Counted from the stretch's first letter, positions 52,217-61,348 are shown. The stretch is DNA of 64,000 nucleotides from a bacterium (GCA_023663725.1 JAMPGX010000013.1:1-64000); one strand, 5' to 3'. Numbers and translations: made by a program. Notes: generated by a model not told the origin, from the letters alone.

Positions 52217-53548
52217 ATGAGAAAGCATTGGAAATGTTTTTTGGGAATCCTGTTGGCGGGAAGTGTGCTGGCGGGCTGCGGCAGCCAGTCGGGAGGCGCG
52301 GAGCCATTTACGAGGGGCGGTGAGCAGGGCGTTGCGGGTGACGGCGGGACGGTTCATAGCGGAATGGACGCATCGGCGGGTGTTTTGGAGCCGTCCCGAA
52401 TGCAGATGACACAGGAACCAGTCTGGGACAGACAGGATACGGCTTCATATGAGGCGCTGCGTCTCTTTTCCCAACAGTTGATGTTGGAGAACATGGAGAA
52501 GGAGAATCCTCTGCTGTCGCCGGTGTCCGCTTATCTGGCGCTGGGCATGGTAGGTATGGGCGCTCGGGGGGATACTCTGGGAGAATTTCAAGCTGTGATG
52601 GGTGTCAATATGCCGGCTCTGTCAGGAGAACTGATGGAACGTTATCTGCAGGAGCAGGAGGGCATGACTCTGACAGTTGCCAACTCCGTCTGGGTGGATC
52701 AGCAGTTTGAGCCAGATGAAAAATGGGTTGCGGATATGGAGAATATCTTCAGAGGAAAAGGCTATCGGGGCGTGCTCTCCAGCGAGGAAGTCATGGAGCA
52801 GATCAATACCTGGTGCAGCGACAACACCAGAGGTCTGATCCCGACGATGCTGGATGAGCCCCTGCCCGAAGATGCTCGTCTGGCGCTTTTGAATGCCATA
52901 TACTTCAAGGGGGACTGGGCCAGTCCCTTTGATACCGCGAACACTGCAGAGCGCCCTTTTACCAGAGAGGACGGAACGGAATTGCAGGTGGACACCATGA
53001 GCAAGTACAGCAAAAGCCAGAGTTATTTGAGCAGCGCTCTGGGAGAGGGAGTGGTGTTGCCCTATCAGGGGGAGGACTTTGCCTATGTCGCTATTTTGCC
53101 CAGAGAAGGGACTACGGTGCGGGAGTTATACCGGCAGCTTACCCCGGAGGCGTTGGCGGAGCTGCTGGAGAGTGAGAGCGTGGAGCTGTGTGATCTGCGC
53201 CTGCCCAAGTACGAGATCAGCTTTGACCAGAAATTGAACCAAAGCCTGCAGGCCATGGGGCTGACCAGAGCCTTTGACGGGAGTGAGGCCGATCTTTCCG
53301 GCCTGGGCAGAACAGAGCAGGGCGATCCTCCGTGCATCAATCTGGTGAAACAGAAGGCGGTCTTTAAGGTGGATGAGGAGGGGACGGAGGCCGCCGCCGT
53401 GACGCTGGTGTCTGTCAAATGCACGGCTATGGAAGTGCAGCAGGAACCCAGGGAGCTATATTTTGATCGGCCCTTTGTCTATATGATTCTGGATGTGAAG
53501 ACCCAGGTGCCGCTGTTCGTAGGGATCATGGACGACCCCAGTAAATAA
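52217..53548 (+). CDS. Serpin-family lipoprotein protease inhibitor (serpin 1)
   Basis: 443 residues from the ATG at 52217 (AAGGGG 10 bases upstream). Lipoprotein signal MRKHWKCFLGILLAGSVLAGC with lipobox LAGC, a 60-residue linker, then a complete serpin domain (from about 75): NPLLSPVSAYLALGMVGMGA, NAIYFKGDWASPFD, and the serpin signature LYFDRPFVYMILD near the C-terminus. The hinge EEGTEAAAVT shows a small-residue P12-P10 stretch needed for loop insertion, so it should be an inhibitory serpin. The reactive loop after it reads LVSVKCTAMEVQ. It would sit on the outer face of the membrane and trap serine or cysteine proteases. Confidence 0.93.
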   Translation: MRKHWKCFLGILLAGSVLAGCGSQSGGAEPFTRGGEQGVAGDGGTVHSGMDASAGVLEPSRMQMTQEPVWDRQDTASYEALRLFSQQLMLENMEKENPLLSPVSAYLALGMVGMGARGDTLGEFQAVMGVNMPALSGELMERYLQEQEGMTLTVANSVWVDQQFEPDEKWVADMENIFRGKGYRGVLSSEEVMEQINTWCSDNTRGLIPTMLDEPLPEDARLALLNAIYFKGDWASPFDTANTAERPFTREDGTELQVDTMSKYSKSQSYLSSALGEGVVLPYQGEDFAYVAILPREGTTVRELYRQLTPEALAELLESESVELCDLRLPKYEISFDQKLNQSLQAMGLTRAFDGSEADLSGLGRTEQGDPPCINLVKQKAVFKVDEEGTEAAAVTLVSVKCTAMEVQQEPRELYFDRPFVYMILDVKTQVPLFVGIMDDPSK

Positions 53549-53562
53549 GATAATGCCTATTG

Positions 53563-53592
53563 GTAACCTTTTTCATTTTTCCCTGTCATATA
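53563..53592 (+). promoter_or_regulatory. Conserved block upstream of serpin 2
   Basis: Counterpart of 52041-52070: GTAACCTTT...TCCCTGTCATATA, again about 20 bases after the stop codon of the preceding gene. Confidence 0.5.
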
Positions 53593-53674
53593 GGGAAAGA
53601 CACAAAATCTAATCTGGATTTGGGAAGTTCTAAGTCTCATAGACGGTAAAACGATGGAAAGGGGTATCAGAGAT

Positions 53675-55006
53675 ATGAGAAAGCATTGGAAATGGGTGTT
53701 GGGAATACTGTTGGCAGGGAGTGTGCTGGCGGGCTGCGGCAGTCAGACGGGAGGCGCGGAGCCGCTTACAAGGGGCGGCGAATCGGGTGTTGCGGGAGAC
53801 GGCGGGACGGTTCAGGGCGAACCGGATGCGCTGGCGGACATCGTTGAGCCGACCCGGACGCAGATGACACAGGAACCGGTCTGGGACAGACAGGACACGG
53901 CCTCCTATGAGGCACTGCAGCGCTTTTCCCAGCAGTTGATGTCGGTGAATATGGATGGGGACAATCCTCTGCTGTCGCCGGTATCCGCGTATCTGGCGCT
54001 TGGCATGGTGGGCATGGGAGCGCGGGGAGACACCCTGCAGGAGTTCCAGAATGTGTTGGGCGTCAATATGCCGGCGTTGTCAGGGGAGGTGATGAGAAGA
54101 TATCCCCAGGAGCAGGAGGGCATGATCCTGACGGTCGCCAACTCCGCCTGGGTGGACCAGCAGCTTGAACCGGACGAACAGTGGATCGCGGACATGGAGG
54201 ATATCTTCAAGGGCAAGGGCTATCGGGGTGTGCTCTCCAGTGAGGAGATCATGGAGCAGATCAATAGCTGGTGCAGCGACAATACCAGAGGACTGATCCC
54301 GAAGATGCTGGAGCGGCCTTTGAACGTGGAGGCCCGGCTTGTTCTGTTGAACGCCATCTATTTCAAGGGGGACTGGGCCAGTCCCTTTGACGCCATGGAC
54401 ACTGCTGAGCGCCCTTTTACCAGGGAGGACGGGACGGAATTGCAGGTGGATACCATGAGCAAGTACGGTGAGGACCAGAGGTACTTAAGCAGCAGCCTGG
54501 GCGAAGGGGTAGTGCTGCCCTACCGGGGTGAGGACTTTGCCTATGTAGCCATTCTTCCCAGAGAGGGTATGCAAGTGCGGGAGCTGTACCGACAGCTCAC
54601 CCCGGAGGCGCTGGCGGAGCTGCTGGAGAGTGAGAGCACGGAGCTGTGCAATCTGCGTCTGCCCAAGTACGAGGTCAGCATGGACAGAAAGTTGAATGAA
54701 AGTTTGCAGGCCATAGGACTGGTCAGGGCCTTTGACGAGGAGTTGGCAGACTTTTCCGGACTGGGAAAAACAGAGCAGGGGGATCCGCTCTATATCAGTT
54801 TGGTGAGACAGAAAGCGGTATTTCGGGTAGATGAGAAGGGGACGGAGGCCGCCGCCGTGACGATGGTTGTCATGGATGAATGTGGGATGGTGCTGTCACA
54901 GGAGCCCAGAGAGCTGTATTTTGACCGTCCCTTTGTCTATATGATTCTGGATGTGAAGACTCAGGCGCCGCTGTTTGTGGGGATCATGGATGACCCCGGC
55001 AAGTAG
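53675..55006 (+). CDS. Serpin-family lipoprotein protease inhibitor (serpin 2)
   Basis: 443 residues, a tandem duplicate of serpin 1 of identical length and, by eye, about three quarters identical. Lipoprotein signal MRKHWKWVLGILLAGSVLAGC, linker, serpin fold with NPLLSPVSAYLALGMVGMGA and NAIYFKGDWASPFD, and signature LYFDRPFVYMILD. The hinge EKGTEAAAVT is kept, but the reactive loop reads MVVMDECGMVLS, different from serpin 1 at almost every position, while the flanks are nearly unchanged. A different target protease is therefore expected. The start was set by alignment with serpin 1. Confidence 0.93.
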   Translation: MRKHWKWVLGILLAGSVLAGCGSQTGGAEPLTRGGESGVAGDGGTVQGEPDALADIVEPTRTQMTQEPVWDRQDTASYEALQRFSQQLMSVNMDGDNPLLSPVSAYLALGMVGMGARGDTLQEFQNVLGVNMPALSGEVMRRYPQEQEGMILTVANSAWVDQQLEPDEQWIADMEDIFKGKGYRGVLSSEEIMEQINSWCSDNTRGLIPKMLERPLNVEARLVLLNAIYFKGDWASPFDAMDTAERPFTREDGTELQVDTMSKYGEDQRYLSSSLGEGVVLPYRGEDFAYVAILPREGMQVRELYRQLTPEALAELLESESTELCNLRLPKYEVSMDRKLNESLQAIGLVRAFDEELADFSGLGKTEQGDPLYISLVRQKAVFRVDEKGTEAAAVTMVVMDECGMVLSQEPRELYFDRPFVYMILDVKTQAPLFVGIMDDPGK

Positions 55007-55108
55007 ATAGTTGGACGAACAAAAATGAATTGATTTTCGGGAGCAGAAAGGATATATTATTGCTATAGGGGATGACATATATAAAAAACGCGGCGGGAGG
55101 AAAAAAAC

Positions 55109-55165
55109 ATGGCAGGGACGGTCAGCATGGAAGGTCAGCATAGAAGGGCAGGATATGGGTGCTGA
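55109..55165 (+). CDS. Possible 18-residue peptide before the LytTR regulator
   Basis: ATG 55109 follows GGGAGGAAAAAAAC with ideal spacing and encodes MAGTVSMEGQHRRAGYGC, then TGA, 22 bases before the regulator start. It has no leader or double-Gly type cleavage site except AGYGC. It could be a translated leader or a signal peptide for the following exporter; the evidence is only the ribosome binding site. Confidence 0.3.
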   Translation: MAGTVSMEGQHRRAGYGC

Positions 55166-55187
55166 TCAGCGAAGGTGGAGAGACGGT

Positions 55188-55889
55188 ATGAGACTTCAGA
55201 TAGTCATCTGCGACGATGAGCAGGAGCAGGCGCAGACCTTGAGAGCGGCCGTCCTCGCGTGGGCGGAGTCAGCCGCGCATCACTGTGAGATTCGGGTGTT
55301 TCCGTCCGCAGAAGCTTTCTGGTTTGCGAACGGCGCGGATTCGTGTTTTGATATCCTGCTGTTGGATATTGAAATGGCGGGACAGAGCGGCATCGACCTG
55401 GCGAAGCGGCTGCGGCGTGAGGGCAGCCGAGCGGAGATCATTTTTGTCACATCTCACACCGAGTTCTACGGGGAGGGGTATGAGGTTGACGCGCTCCATT
55501 ATCTGCTCAAGCCGATAGACGCACAGAAGCTTGGCAGTGTGTTGACCAAGGCGGTGCGGCAGTTGGAGACAGAGCCGCCTTTTGTAATCATTCGCTGTGA
55601 GGGGGACACCGTCAAGCTCTATGAGCGCGACATCCTGTACGTTGAGTCATCCCTGCATTATATCGAAATCTGTACGACGAACGGAATGTATCGGATCAAG
55701 GAGAATCTGACGACTTTTGCGGCGCGGCTTTCAGAAGATTTTTACCATACGCATCGCAGCTACTATGTATCGCTGAAGCATGTCACGCGGATATCCCGCG
55801 CGTCGGTCACTCTGGACGGGGGATATGAGCTTCCGCTTGCCCGTGGCCGGTATGACGATATCAACCGTGCGTATATCGAGAGAAACTGA
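55188..55889 (+). CDS. LytTR-family response regulator
   Basis: 233 residues from ATG 55188 (GGAG 8 bases upstream). Receiver with ICDDEQEQ, phospho-acceptor Asp in ILLLDIEMAGQSG, FVTSHTE and LLKPID. LytTR domain at about 135-233 (YERDILYVESSLHYIEICTT, FYHTHRSYYVSLKHVTRI). It is followed after 8 bases by a soluble kinase and then two exporter half-genes, so it probably controls the exporter. LytTR sites would be paired 9-base repeats; none was recognised with confidence. Confidence 0.9.
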   Translation: MRLQIVICDDEQEQAQTLRAAVLAWAESAAHHCEIRVFPSAEAFWFANGADSCFDILLLDIEMAGQSGIDLAKRLRREGSRAEIIFVTSHTEFYGEGYEVDALHYLLKPIDAQKLGSVLTKAVRQLETEPPFVIIRCEGDTVKLYERDILYVESSLHYIEICTTNGMYRIKENLTTFAARLSEDFYHTHRSYYVSLKHVTRISRASVTLDGGYELPLARGRYDDINRAYIERN

Positions 55890-55897
55890 GGCATGTT

Positions 55898-56551
55898 ATG
55901 ACAAGGAAGAACTATTTAAAGCTCGTGGAGTACCAGACGGAGCAGTCGTCCCGCCATCTGGACGAGGTGCGGGGCATTTACATGGAGATGCGGGGCTACA
56001 AGCATGACCTGCGCCATCATCTGCAGACGCTCAGGGGATACCTCTCGTCAGGGGAGTATGAGCGCGCTCTTTCCTATATCGACGCGCTGGACAGGGAATT
56101 GCAGAGCGTGGATACTCTCTTAAAGACCGGCAATGTATCCGTCGACGCCATCCTTTCCGCGAAGGTCGCTCAGGCTGGAGCGGAGCATATCGCGGTGAAT
56201 GTCAAGGCCAATATTCCCGATTCCCTCACGATTTCCGATCTGGAACTCAGCATTGTGATCGGCAATCTGCTGGATAACGCGATTGATGCCTGCCGCGGCG
56301 TCACTGGAGAAAAGTTTATCCGCATCTATATGGCGATGAAAGGGAAAATGCTCTATTTCAGTATGCTCAACTCGGCAGAGCGCAAGGAGGAAAAAGTCTG
56401 CAGCCTGTTCCCCTCGCATAAGCAGGGCTTCCATGGCTTCGGGCTGCGCCGGGCCGAGGCGATCATCGAGGAGCACGGAGGCTGGTGCAAGTATAACAGC
56501 GAGGAGGGGGCCTTTACCTCAGAGTTTCTGGTTCCGGCTATGGAATCATAA
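55898..56551 (+). CDS. Soluble GHKL histidine kinase without membrane sensor
   Basis: 217 residues. It starts directly in the dimerisation helix (YLKLVEYQTEQSSRHLDE) and has H-box YKHDLRHHLQTLRGYL, N-box IGNLLDNAIDACRG and G-box FHGFGLRRAEAIIEEHGG. The five to six membrane segments normal for the AgrC/GHKL class are absent, and there is no hydrophobic helix at all, so it acts in the cytoplasm. Either it takes its signal from a partner such as the adjacent ABC exporter or is a natural minimal form. GTTATG start has a weak ribosome binding site. Confidence 0.88.
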   Translation: MTRKNYLKLVEYQTEQSSRHLDEVRGIYMEMRGYKHDLRHHLQTLRGYLSSGEYERALSYIDALDRELQSVDTLLKTGNVSVDAILSAKVAQAGAEHIAVNVKANIPDSLTISDLELSIVIGNLLDNAIDACRGVTGEKFIRIYMAMKGKMLYFSMLNSAERKEEKVCSLFPSHKQGFHGFGLRRAEAIIEEHGGWCKYNSEEGAFTSEFLVPAMES

Positions 56552-56661
56552 AAATATAAGGCTTAAAACGCAGATCGTGCACAGTGGGAAACTACTCGTG
56601 TACGATTTTACTTTTTTCGGGGCAGTCTATGATAGAATAGCGCAGAAGGGAGTTGAGACAA

Positions 56662-58506
56662 ATGAGAGAAAAGAAGAAAAAACAATCCCCCAGCCATTCC
56701 ATGTTGGCGAACGCGCTATGGTCAACCGGTATGCTGGCGCGCAGCAGCCCTGCGGCCTTTGTCATCATGGCGTTGATGATTCCGGTCAATATCGGAACTC
56801 AGTATCTGGGCATCTGCCTGCCTGCGCTTGTCGTGTCTGAGGTGACGGCAGGGCAGACAGCGAGGCATACCCTGATATCCGTGGGCGGAATCATACTTGC
56901 CCTTATGATGGGTAATCTGTTCAAGCAGGCGCTTCGGCATGTCGAGGACGCCAAGCTCGGTATATACCGCTATAAGCTCAGCGATATGCTCACCAGAAAA
57001 GGTCTGGGTATGTTCTATCAGAACTATGAGAAAAAGGAGGTCCGCGACCTGAAATACAGGGCGGAGCACACGACCTGGATGTGGAACGGCAAGCTGCCGG
57101 TGGCGGATATCGTCAAGAACGCTTTTGGGATCGTGGAAAATCTGCTCGGCTACGCGCTGTTTGGAACGGTGGTGTCCCTGGCCAGCCCGTGGCTGTTGCC
57201 GCTCCTGACGGCGACGCCCCTGGTCCACATCCTGTCGGCGCGATTCTATGATAAGTGGAGATATGCGCACCGCGAGGAGATGGCCGTCATCGATGACAGA
57301 CTGCAATATGTCACAAGACTTCCCGACGACTTTGCCACCGCCAAGGATATCCGCGTATACGGTATGGCAAAGTGGCTGCGGCAGCGCTTTTGCAGCCTCT
57401 CGGCGGAGTGCGCGGTGTGGGAGAGGCGGGACGCCAGGCGTCGCATGGGGACTTCTGTGCCGGATCTGCTGGTGATCCTCCTCAGGGACGGCGGCGCCTA
57501 TGCCCTCCTGATCGCCATGTACTTAAGGGGCAGCATTACGATCAGTCAGTTTGTCCTCTATTTTGCCGCCGTCTCATCCTTTGCGGAGTGGGTGGGCGGC
57601 ATCGTGCGCTGTTTTAACGAGATTCGCGCAGGCAGTCTTGCGATCTGTGACTTCCGCGACTATCTGAACTATCCGGACGAGGATGGCAGCGGCGCGGCGT
57701 CGGCGCAGGAGCATATGGCTCACGCGCCGGAGATTGTCTTCGACAGGGTGTGTTATCGGTATGAGGGGGCGCAGGAGGACGCGGTCCACGATCTGTCCTT
57801 TGCCCTGAAGAGCGGCGAGAGATTGGCGCTGGTGGGCATGAACGGCGCTGGAAAGACCACGGTAGTCAAGCTCCTCTGCGGGCTGTACCGTCCCACGGCC
57901 GGAGAGATCCGTCTGGATGGGATACCGCTTGACAAGTTTAAGCGGGAGGATTATTACCGGCTGTTCTCCCCTGTATTTCAGGACGTGTCCACCGCGTTCT
58001 TTTCCCTGGCCGAGACGGTCTCCTGCACCCGACTTGCGGACACCGATCTGGAGCGCGCGGCGGAGTGTATGCGCCGGGCAGGACTTGAGGAGAAGTTGGC
58101 GGACTTGCCGCAAGGGATATTGACTAAGTTGGATAAGCATGTCAACCGGGACGCCACGGAGCTGTCGGGAGGTGAAAGCCAGAAATTGATGCTGGCCCGC
58201 GCGCTCTATAAGGACGCGCCTGTGCTGGCGCTCGACGAGCCCACCGCCGCTCTGGACCCCATTGCCGAGAGCAGAATATATACGCAGTATCAGGAGATGT
58301 GCAGGGACAAGACATCGCTCTTTATCTCCCATCGTCTCGCCTCCACCTCGTTCTGCGACAGGATTCTGTTCATGGACCACGGACAGATCATCGAGGAGGG
58401 AACTCATGCCGCGCTGCTGCGACAGAACGGGGAGTATGCCAGACTGTTTGCGATACAGAGCTGCTGGTATCAAGAGGATAGGGAGGTGGAAGAGTATGAC
58501 GCTTAA
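56662..58506 (+). CDS. ABC exporter half-transporter 1 (fused membrane and ATPase domains)
   Basis: 614 residues from ATG 56662 (GGGAG 10 bases upstream). A basic N-terminus (MREKKKKQSPSHSMLANALW) and six membrane segments in residues 40-330, then the ATPase: Walker A GMNGAGKT, signature LSGGESQK, Walker B VLALDEPTAALDP, H-loop ISHRLAS. It overlaps the next exporter gene by 11 bases, and the two probably form a heterodimer. The cargo, perhaps a peptide, is unknown. Confidence 0.9.
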   Translation: MREKKKKQSPSHSMLANALWSTGMLARSSPAAFVIMALMIPVNIGTQYLGICLPALVVSEVTAGQTARHTLISVGGIILALMMGNLFKQALRHVEDAKLGIYRYKLSDMLTRKGLGMFYQNYEKKEVRDLKYRAEHTTWMWNGKLPVADIVKNAFGIVENLLGYALFGTVVSLASPWLLPLLTATPLVHILSARFYDKWRYAHREEMAVIDDRLQYVTRLPDDFATAKDIRVYGMAKWLRQRFCSLSAECAVWERRDARRRMGTSVPDLLVILLRDGGAYALLIAMYLRGSITISQFVLYFAAVSSFAEWVGGIVRCFNEIRAGSLAICDFRDYLNYPDEDGSGAASAQEHMAHAPEIVFDRVCYRYEGAQEDAVHDLSFALKSGERLALVGMNGAGKTTVVKLLCGLYRPTAGEIRLDGIPLDKFKREDYYRLFSPVFQDVSTAFFSLAETVSCTRLADTDLERAAECMRRAGLEEKLADLPQGILTKLDKHVNRDATELSGGESQKLMLARALYKDAPVLALDEPTAALDPIAESRIYTQYQEMCRDKTSLFISHRLASTSFCDRILFMDHGQIIEEGTHAALLRQNGEYARLFAIQSCWYQEDREVEEYDA

Positions 58507-60322
58507 GGAACATTGGAAGATAGAAAAGCGCGCGGTAAAAAAGTGCTTTGAACTGGAGAAAAAATTTATGATATTTCTGATGCTGGGGGCGTTCCTGGAG
58601 GCGGCGACGGGCTATATCCCGATCTATTTTTCCGCCAGGCTGATCGACGCTCTGGCAGCGCGCGCTCCGCTGGCCGAGTTGGTAAAATATGCCGCTTTGA
58701 CGGTGGGACTTGTCTTTGCGGTTCGGCTGTTGGGCCTGTTTTTCACAACCAGGAGGGACCTTTACAGGAGCGCAATGTGGCGAAATGAGGACTGGTCCTA
58801 CTCTCAAAAGGCTATGGAGATGGCTTATGAGTCGATCGAGGACCCTCAGGTCACACGTCTGAAGTACCGCATCCGCAAGGAGTCGCAGACCGGCTTCAAC
58901 TGGTTTTATCTGATCAACGGTGTGGAGCGTCTGATTCAGGATATGACTCGAATCGCGGTATCCGTAACCATGGCGGCATCTTTTTTCATGATTCCCAGCC
59001 TGTCTGCGGCAGTTAAGCTGGCCCTGGTTACGGGACTTGCGCTGACGCTTGCGGTCTCGATGCGCCAGACTGCGAGGATCGAAAAGCTGGAGCGGGAGTT
59101 CTGGGACGCAAGCGTGGAGATGAACGTGTACGGCGAACAGTTTTCGAGATATACCGAGGATTACAGTTCGGGCAAGGATATTCGGCTCTACGGCATGAAG
59201 GATTATCTGGCGGATGAGACATTAAGGTATCATGCCGAGTATTACGGCATGGGTGTACAGAAAGCCTGGCGGCAGGCCCTCTGTACAGTTCCCAATACCC
59301 TGCTGAGCTATGTGTTCCGATATGGGGTCTATGCCGTGCTGATCTGTGCCGCCCTCTCCGGGCAGCTCACAGTGGGCTCCATCGCAAAATATGTGGCGTG
59401 CATCAATCTGCTGATTGCTGCGGTTCTGGATACAGTGAGGGTAGCGCAGCGCATGTTTCAGAACCATCACTACCTCAAACGGTATTTTGGCTATTTTGAC
59501 ATACCGAACCACATGTACCATGGAAGTCTGACCGTCGAAAAGCGGGATGACAACGATTATCAGGTAGAGTTTCGCCATGTCAGCTTCCGCTATCCGAACA
59601 CAGCGAGCTACGCCCTGAAGGATGTCAGTATCCGGTTTAACATCGGGGAAAAGCTTGCCCTTGTGGGTCAGAATGGCTCCGGCAAGACCACATTCATCAA
59701 GCTCCTCTGCCGTCTGTATGACCCGACGGAGGGAGAGATCCTGCTAAATGGCGTGAATATCAGGAAATACGATTACGACGAGTATATGTCTATCTTCTCG
59801 GTGGTGTTCCAGGATTTTCAGCTCTTTGGCTTTAAGCTGGGCGAGGTGATCGCGTCGGGGGAGCAGTTTTCCCATGATCGTATCGAGGAATGCCTGGAGA
59901 GAGTGTATTTCGGGGACCGATTCCGCGAACTGGCGGACGGCGCGGACACTTATCTCTATAAGAGCTACGACAAATCCGGCGTGGAGATCGCAGGGGGCGA
60001 GGCGCAGAAGATTGCCCTTGCGCGGGCGCTCTATAAGGACGCGCCGTTTATTCTCCTGGATGAGCCCACCGCGGCGTTGGACCCTGTCTCGGAATACGAG
60101 GTCTACTCCAATTTCAACGCCATCTCCGGAGACAAGACGGCAATCTATATCAGCCACAGGCTGGCCTCCTGCCGCTTCTGCGACAAGATCGCCGTATTTG
60201 ACAGCGGCAGAATCATACAGACAGGCAGCCATGAAAGTCTCCTCTCCGACGCAGCGGGCAAATACCGAGAACTCTGGGAAGCGCAGGCCCAATACTACAC
60301 GCGCCAGAGCGCCCCCGCATAG
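58496..60322 (+). CDS. ABC exporter half-transporter 2
   Basis: 608 residues from ATG 58496, with GGGAGGTGG upstream inside the previous gene. Six membrane segments in residues 20-320, then ATPase: Walker A GQNGSGKT, signature EIAGGEAQK in place of LSGGQ, Walker B FILLDEPTAALDP, H-loop ISHRLAS. The altered signature in one half and the overlap with half-transporter 1 fit a heterodimeric exporter. Both follow the LytTR regulator and soluble kinase in one apparent operon. Confidence 0.9.
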   Translation: MTLKEHWKIEKRAVKKCFELEKKFMIFLMLGAFLEAATGYIPIYFSARLIDALAARAPLAELVKYAALTVGLVFAVRLLGLFFTTRRDLYRSAMWRNEDWSYSQKAMEMAYESIEDPQVTRLKYRIRKESQTGFNWFYLINGVERLIQDMTRIAVSVTMAASFFMIPSLSAAVKLALVTGLALTLAVSMRQTARIEKLEREFWDASVEMNVYGEQFSRYTEDYSSGKDIRLYGMKDYLADETLRYHAEYYGMGVQKAWRQALCTVPNTLLSYVFRYGVYAVLICAALSGQLTVGSIAKYVACINLLIAAVLDTVRVAQRMFQNHHYLKRYFGYFDIPNHMYHGSLTVEKRDDNDYQVEFRHVSFRYPNTASYALKDVSIRFNIGEKLALVGQNGSGKTTFIKLLCRLYDPTEGEILLNGVNIRKYDYDEYMSIFSVVFQDFQLFGFKLGEVIASGEQFSHDRIEECLERVYFGDRFRELADGADTYLYKSYDKSGVEIAGGEAQKIALARALYKDAPFILLDEPTAALDPVSEYEVYSNFNAISGDKTAIYISHRLASCRFCDKIAVFDSGRIIQTGSHESLLSDAAGKYRELWEAQAQYYTRQSAPA

Positions 60323-60456
60323 TGAGAGACAGCTCCTTAGCATTTCCCTGCTGTAACATTTTACTTTCTTTTCCCCAAAATATCTGGTATGATAAAAACA
60401 GCATTTAAAAACGGATTCCGATCATACGTTTCTGGCAATACTTATATATTGGCAAA

Positions 60457-60632
60457 CAATTGTAGCACTATCTATTGCCAGTACCGAATTGTGCATATGG
60501 TATATTCCATAAGCAATGCCCTTTCGAACCGTCGGTACTTAGATGCTGTTCTTTAGCATCTTATGTACCGCTACGGTGAGAACGGAGCGAAAGCGTGCTT
60601 GCGTTGGAATATACCATGTACACAATGACACT
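60457..60632 (+). repeat. 176-nt dispersed palindromic element, full copy (C)
   Basis: Same length and order as the copy at 47808-47983. Where the sequences differ, pairing is often kept: ATATGGTATATTCCA pairs with TGGAATATACCAT (copy B has T-A there), and the apical stem AGATGCT/AGCATCT replaces AGATGCC/GGCATCT. It lies 61 bases before the NUDIX gene start. The rest of the 370-base gap (60323-60693) shows no other feature. Confidence 0.8.
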
Positions 60633-60693
60633 AGCAAAGCATCTAAATTTTGCAAATGTCCATAATAGCATGGAAAAGAGAGGGGACATACCA

Positions 60694-61311
60694 ATGAACA
60701 GGGTAAAGCAGATCAAAAAGCAGACGGACAACCGCTTCCTGAACCTCTATGAGTTCGAGGCGGAGCATCGGGACGGCGTGACCACACCCTACTTTGTGGC
60801 TTCCCGTGCCAGGAGTCAGGAGGAGCTGAAGGCGCTGTGCCACGATAAACGCTCGGATGGTGTGATCATCTACGCCGTCTACGGGGAGCAGAAAGATAAG
60901 GTGGTGCTGATTCGCCAGTTCCGTTATCCGATCAACGATTATATCTACGAATTCCCCGCCGGACTCGTGGAGGACGGGGAAGACATGTTTGAGGCGGGAG
61001 TGAGAGAGATCTATGAGGAGACAGGACTTACCTTTACTCCCAGGAAGGTGGACGACGCTTACGCCAAGCCCTACTATACGACAGTTGGCATGACGGACGA
61101 GTGCTGCGGCACCGTGTACGGCTACTGCACAGGCGTTCCCAGCAACAGCCATCAGGAGGACTCGGAGGATATTCAGATCGTGCTGGCGGACCGAGAGGAA
61201 TGCAAACGAATTCTGCGGGAGGAGAATGTGTCGATCATGTGCGCATATATGCTGATGCACTTTATTCACAGCAGGGAGGAGGACCCGCTGGCTTTTACGG
61301 AGGAGATATAG
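60694..61311 (+). CDS. NUDIX hydrolase, ADP-ribose pyrophosphatase-like
   Basis: 205 residues from ATG 60694 (GAGGGGA 9 bases upstream; the frame is open upstream through the repeat, without a ribosome binding site). The Nudix box is complete: GLVEDGEDMFEAGVREI then YEETGL, preceded by QFRYPINDYIYEFPAG, the pattern of ADP-ribose/nucleoside-diphosphate-sugar hydrolases. It should split ADP-ribose to AMP and ribose 5-phosphate. The next gene starts 38 bases later on the same strand. Confidence 0.9.
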   Translation: MNRVKQIKKQTDNRFLNLYEFEAEHRDGVTTPYFVASRARSQEELKALCHDKRSDGVIIYAVYGEQKDKVVLIRQFRYPINDYIYEFPAGLVEDGEDMFEAGVREIYEETGLTFTPRKVDDAYAKPYYTTVGMTDECCGTVYGYCTGVPSNSHQEDSEDIQIVLADREECKRILREENVSIMCAYMLMHFIHSREEDPLAFTEEI

Positions 61312-61348
61312 AGAAGGCAAGACGCTGGCCAGTCTGGGAGGTGATCGC

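Noticed and set aside
55120-55141. GGTCAGCAT repeated with a 13-base period before the LytTR regulator, as a possible LytTR site
   Set aside because: LytTR sites are usually 9-base repeats separated by 12-13 bases; here the gap is only 4, and the sequence does not fit the usual consensus.
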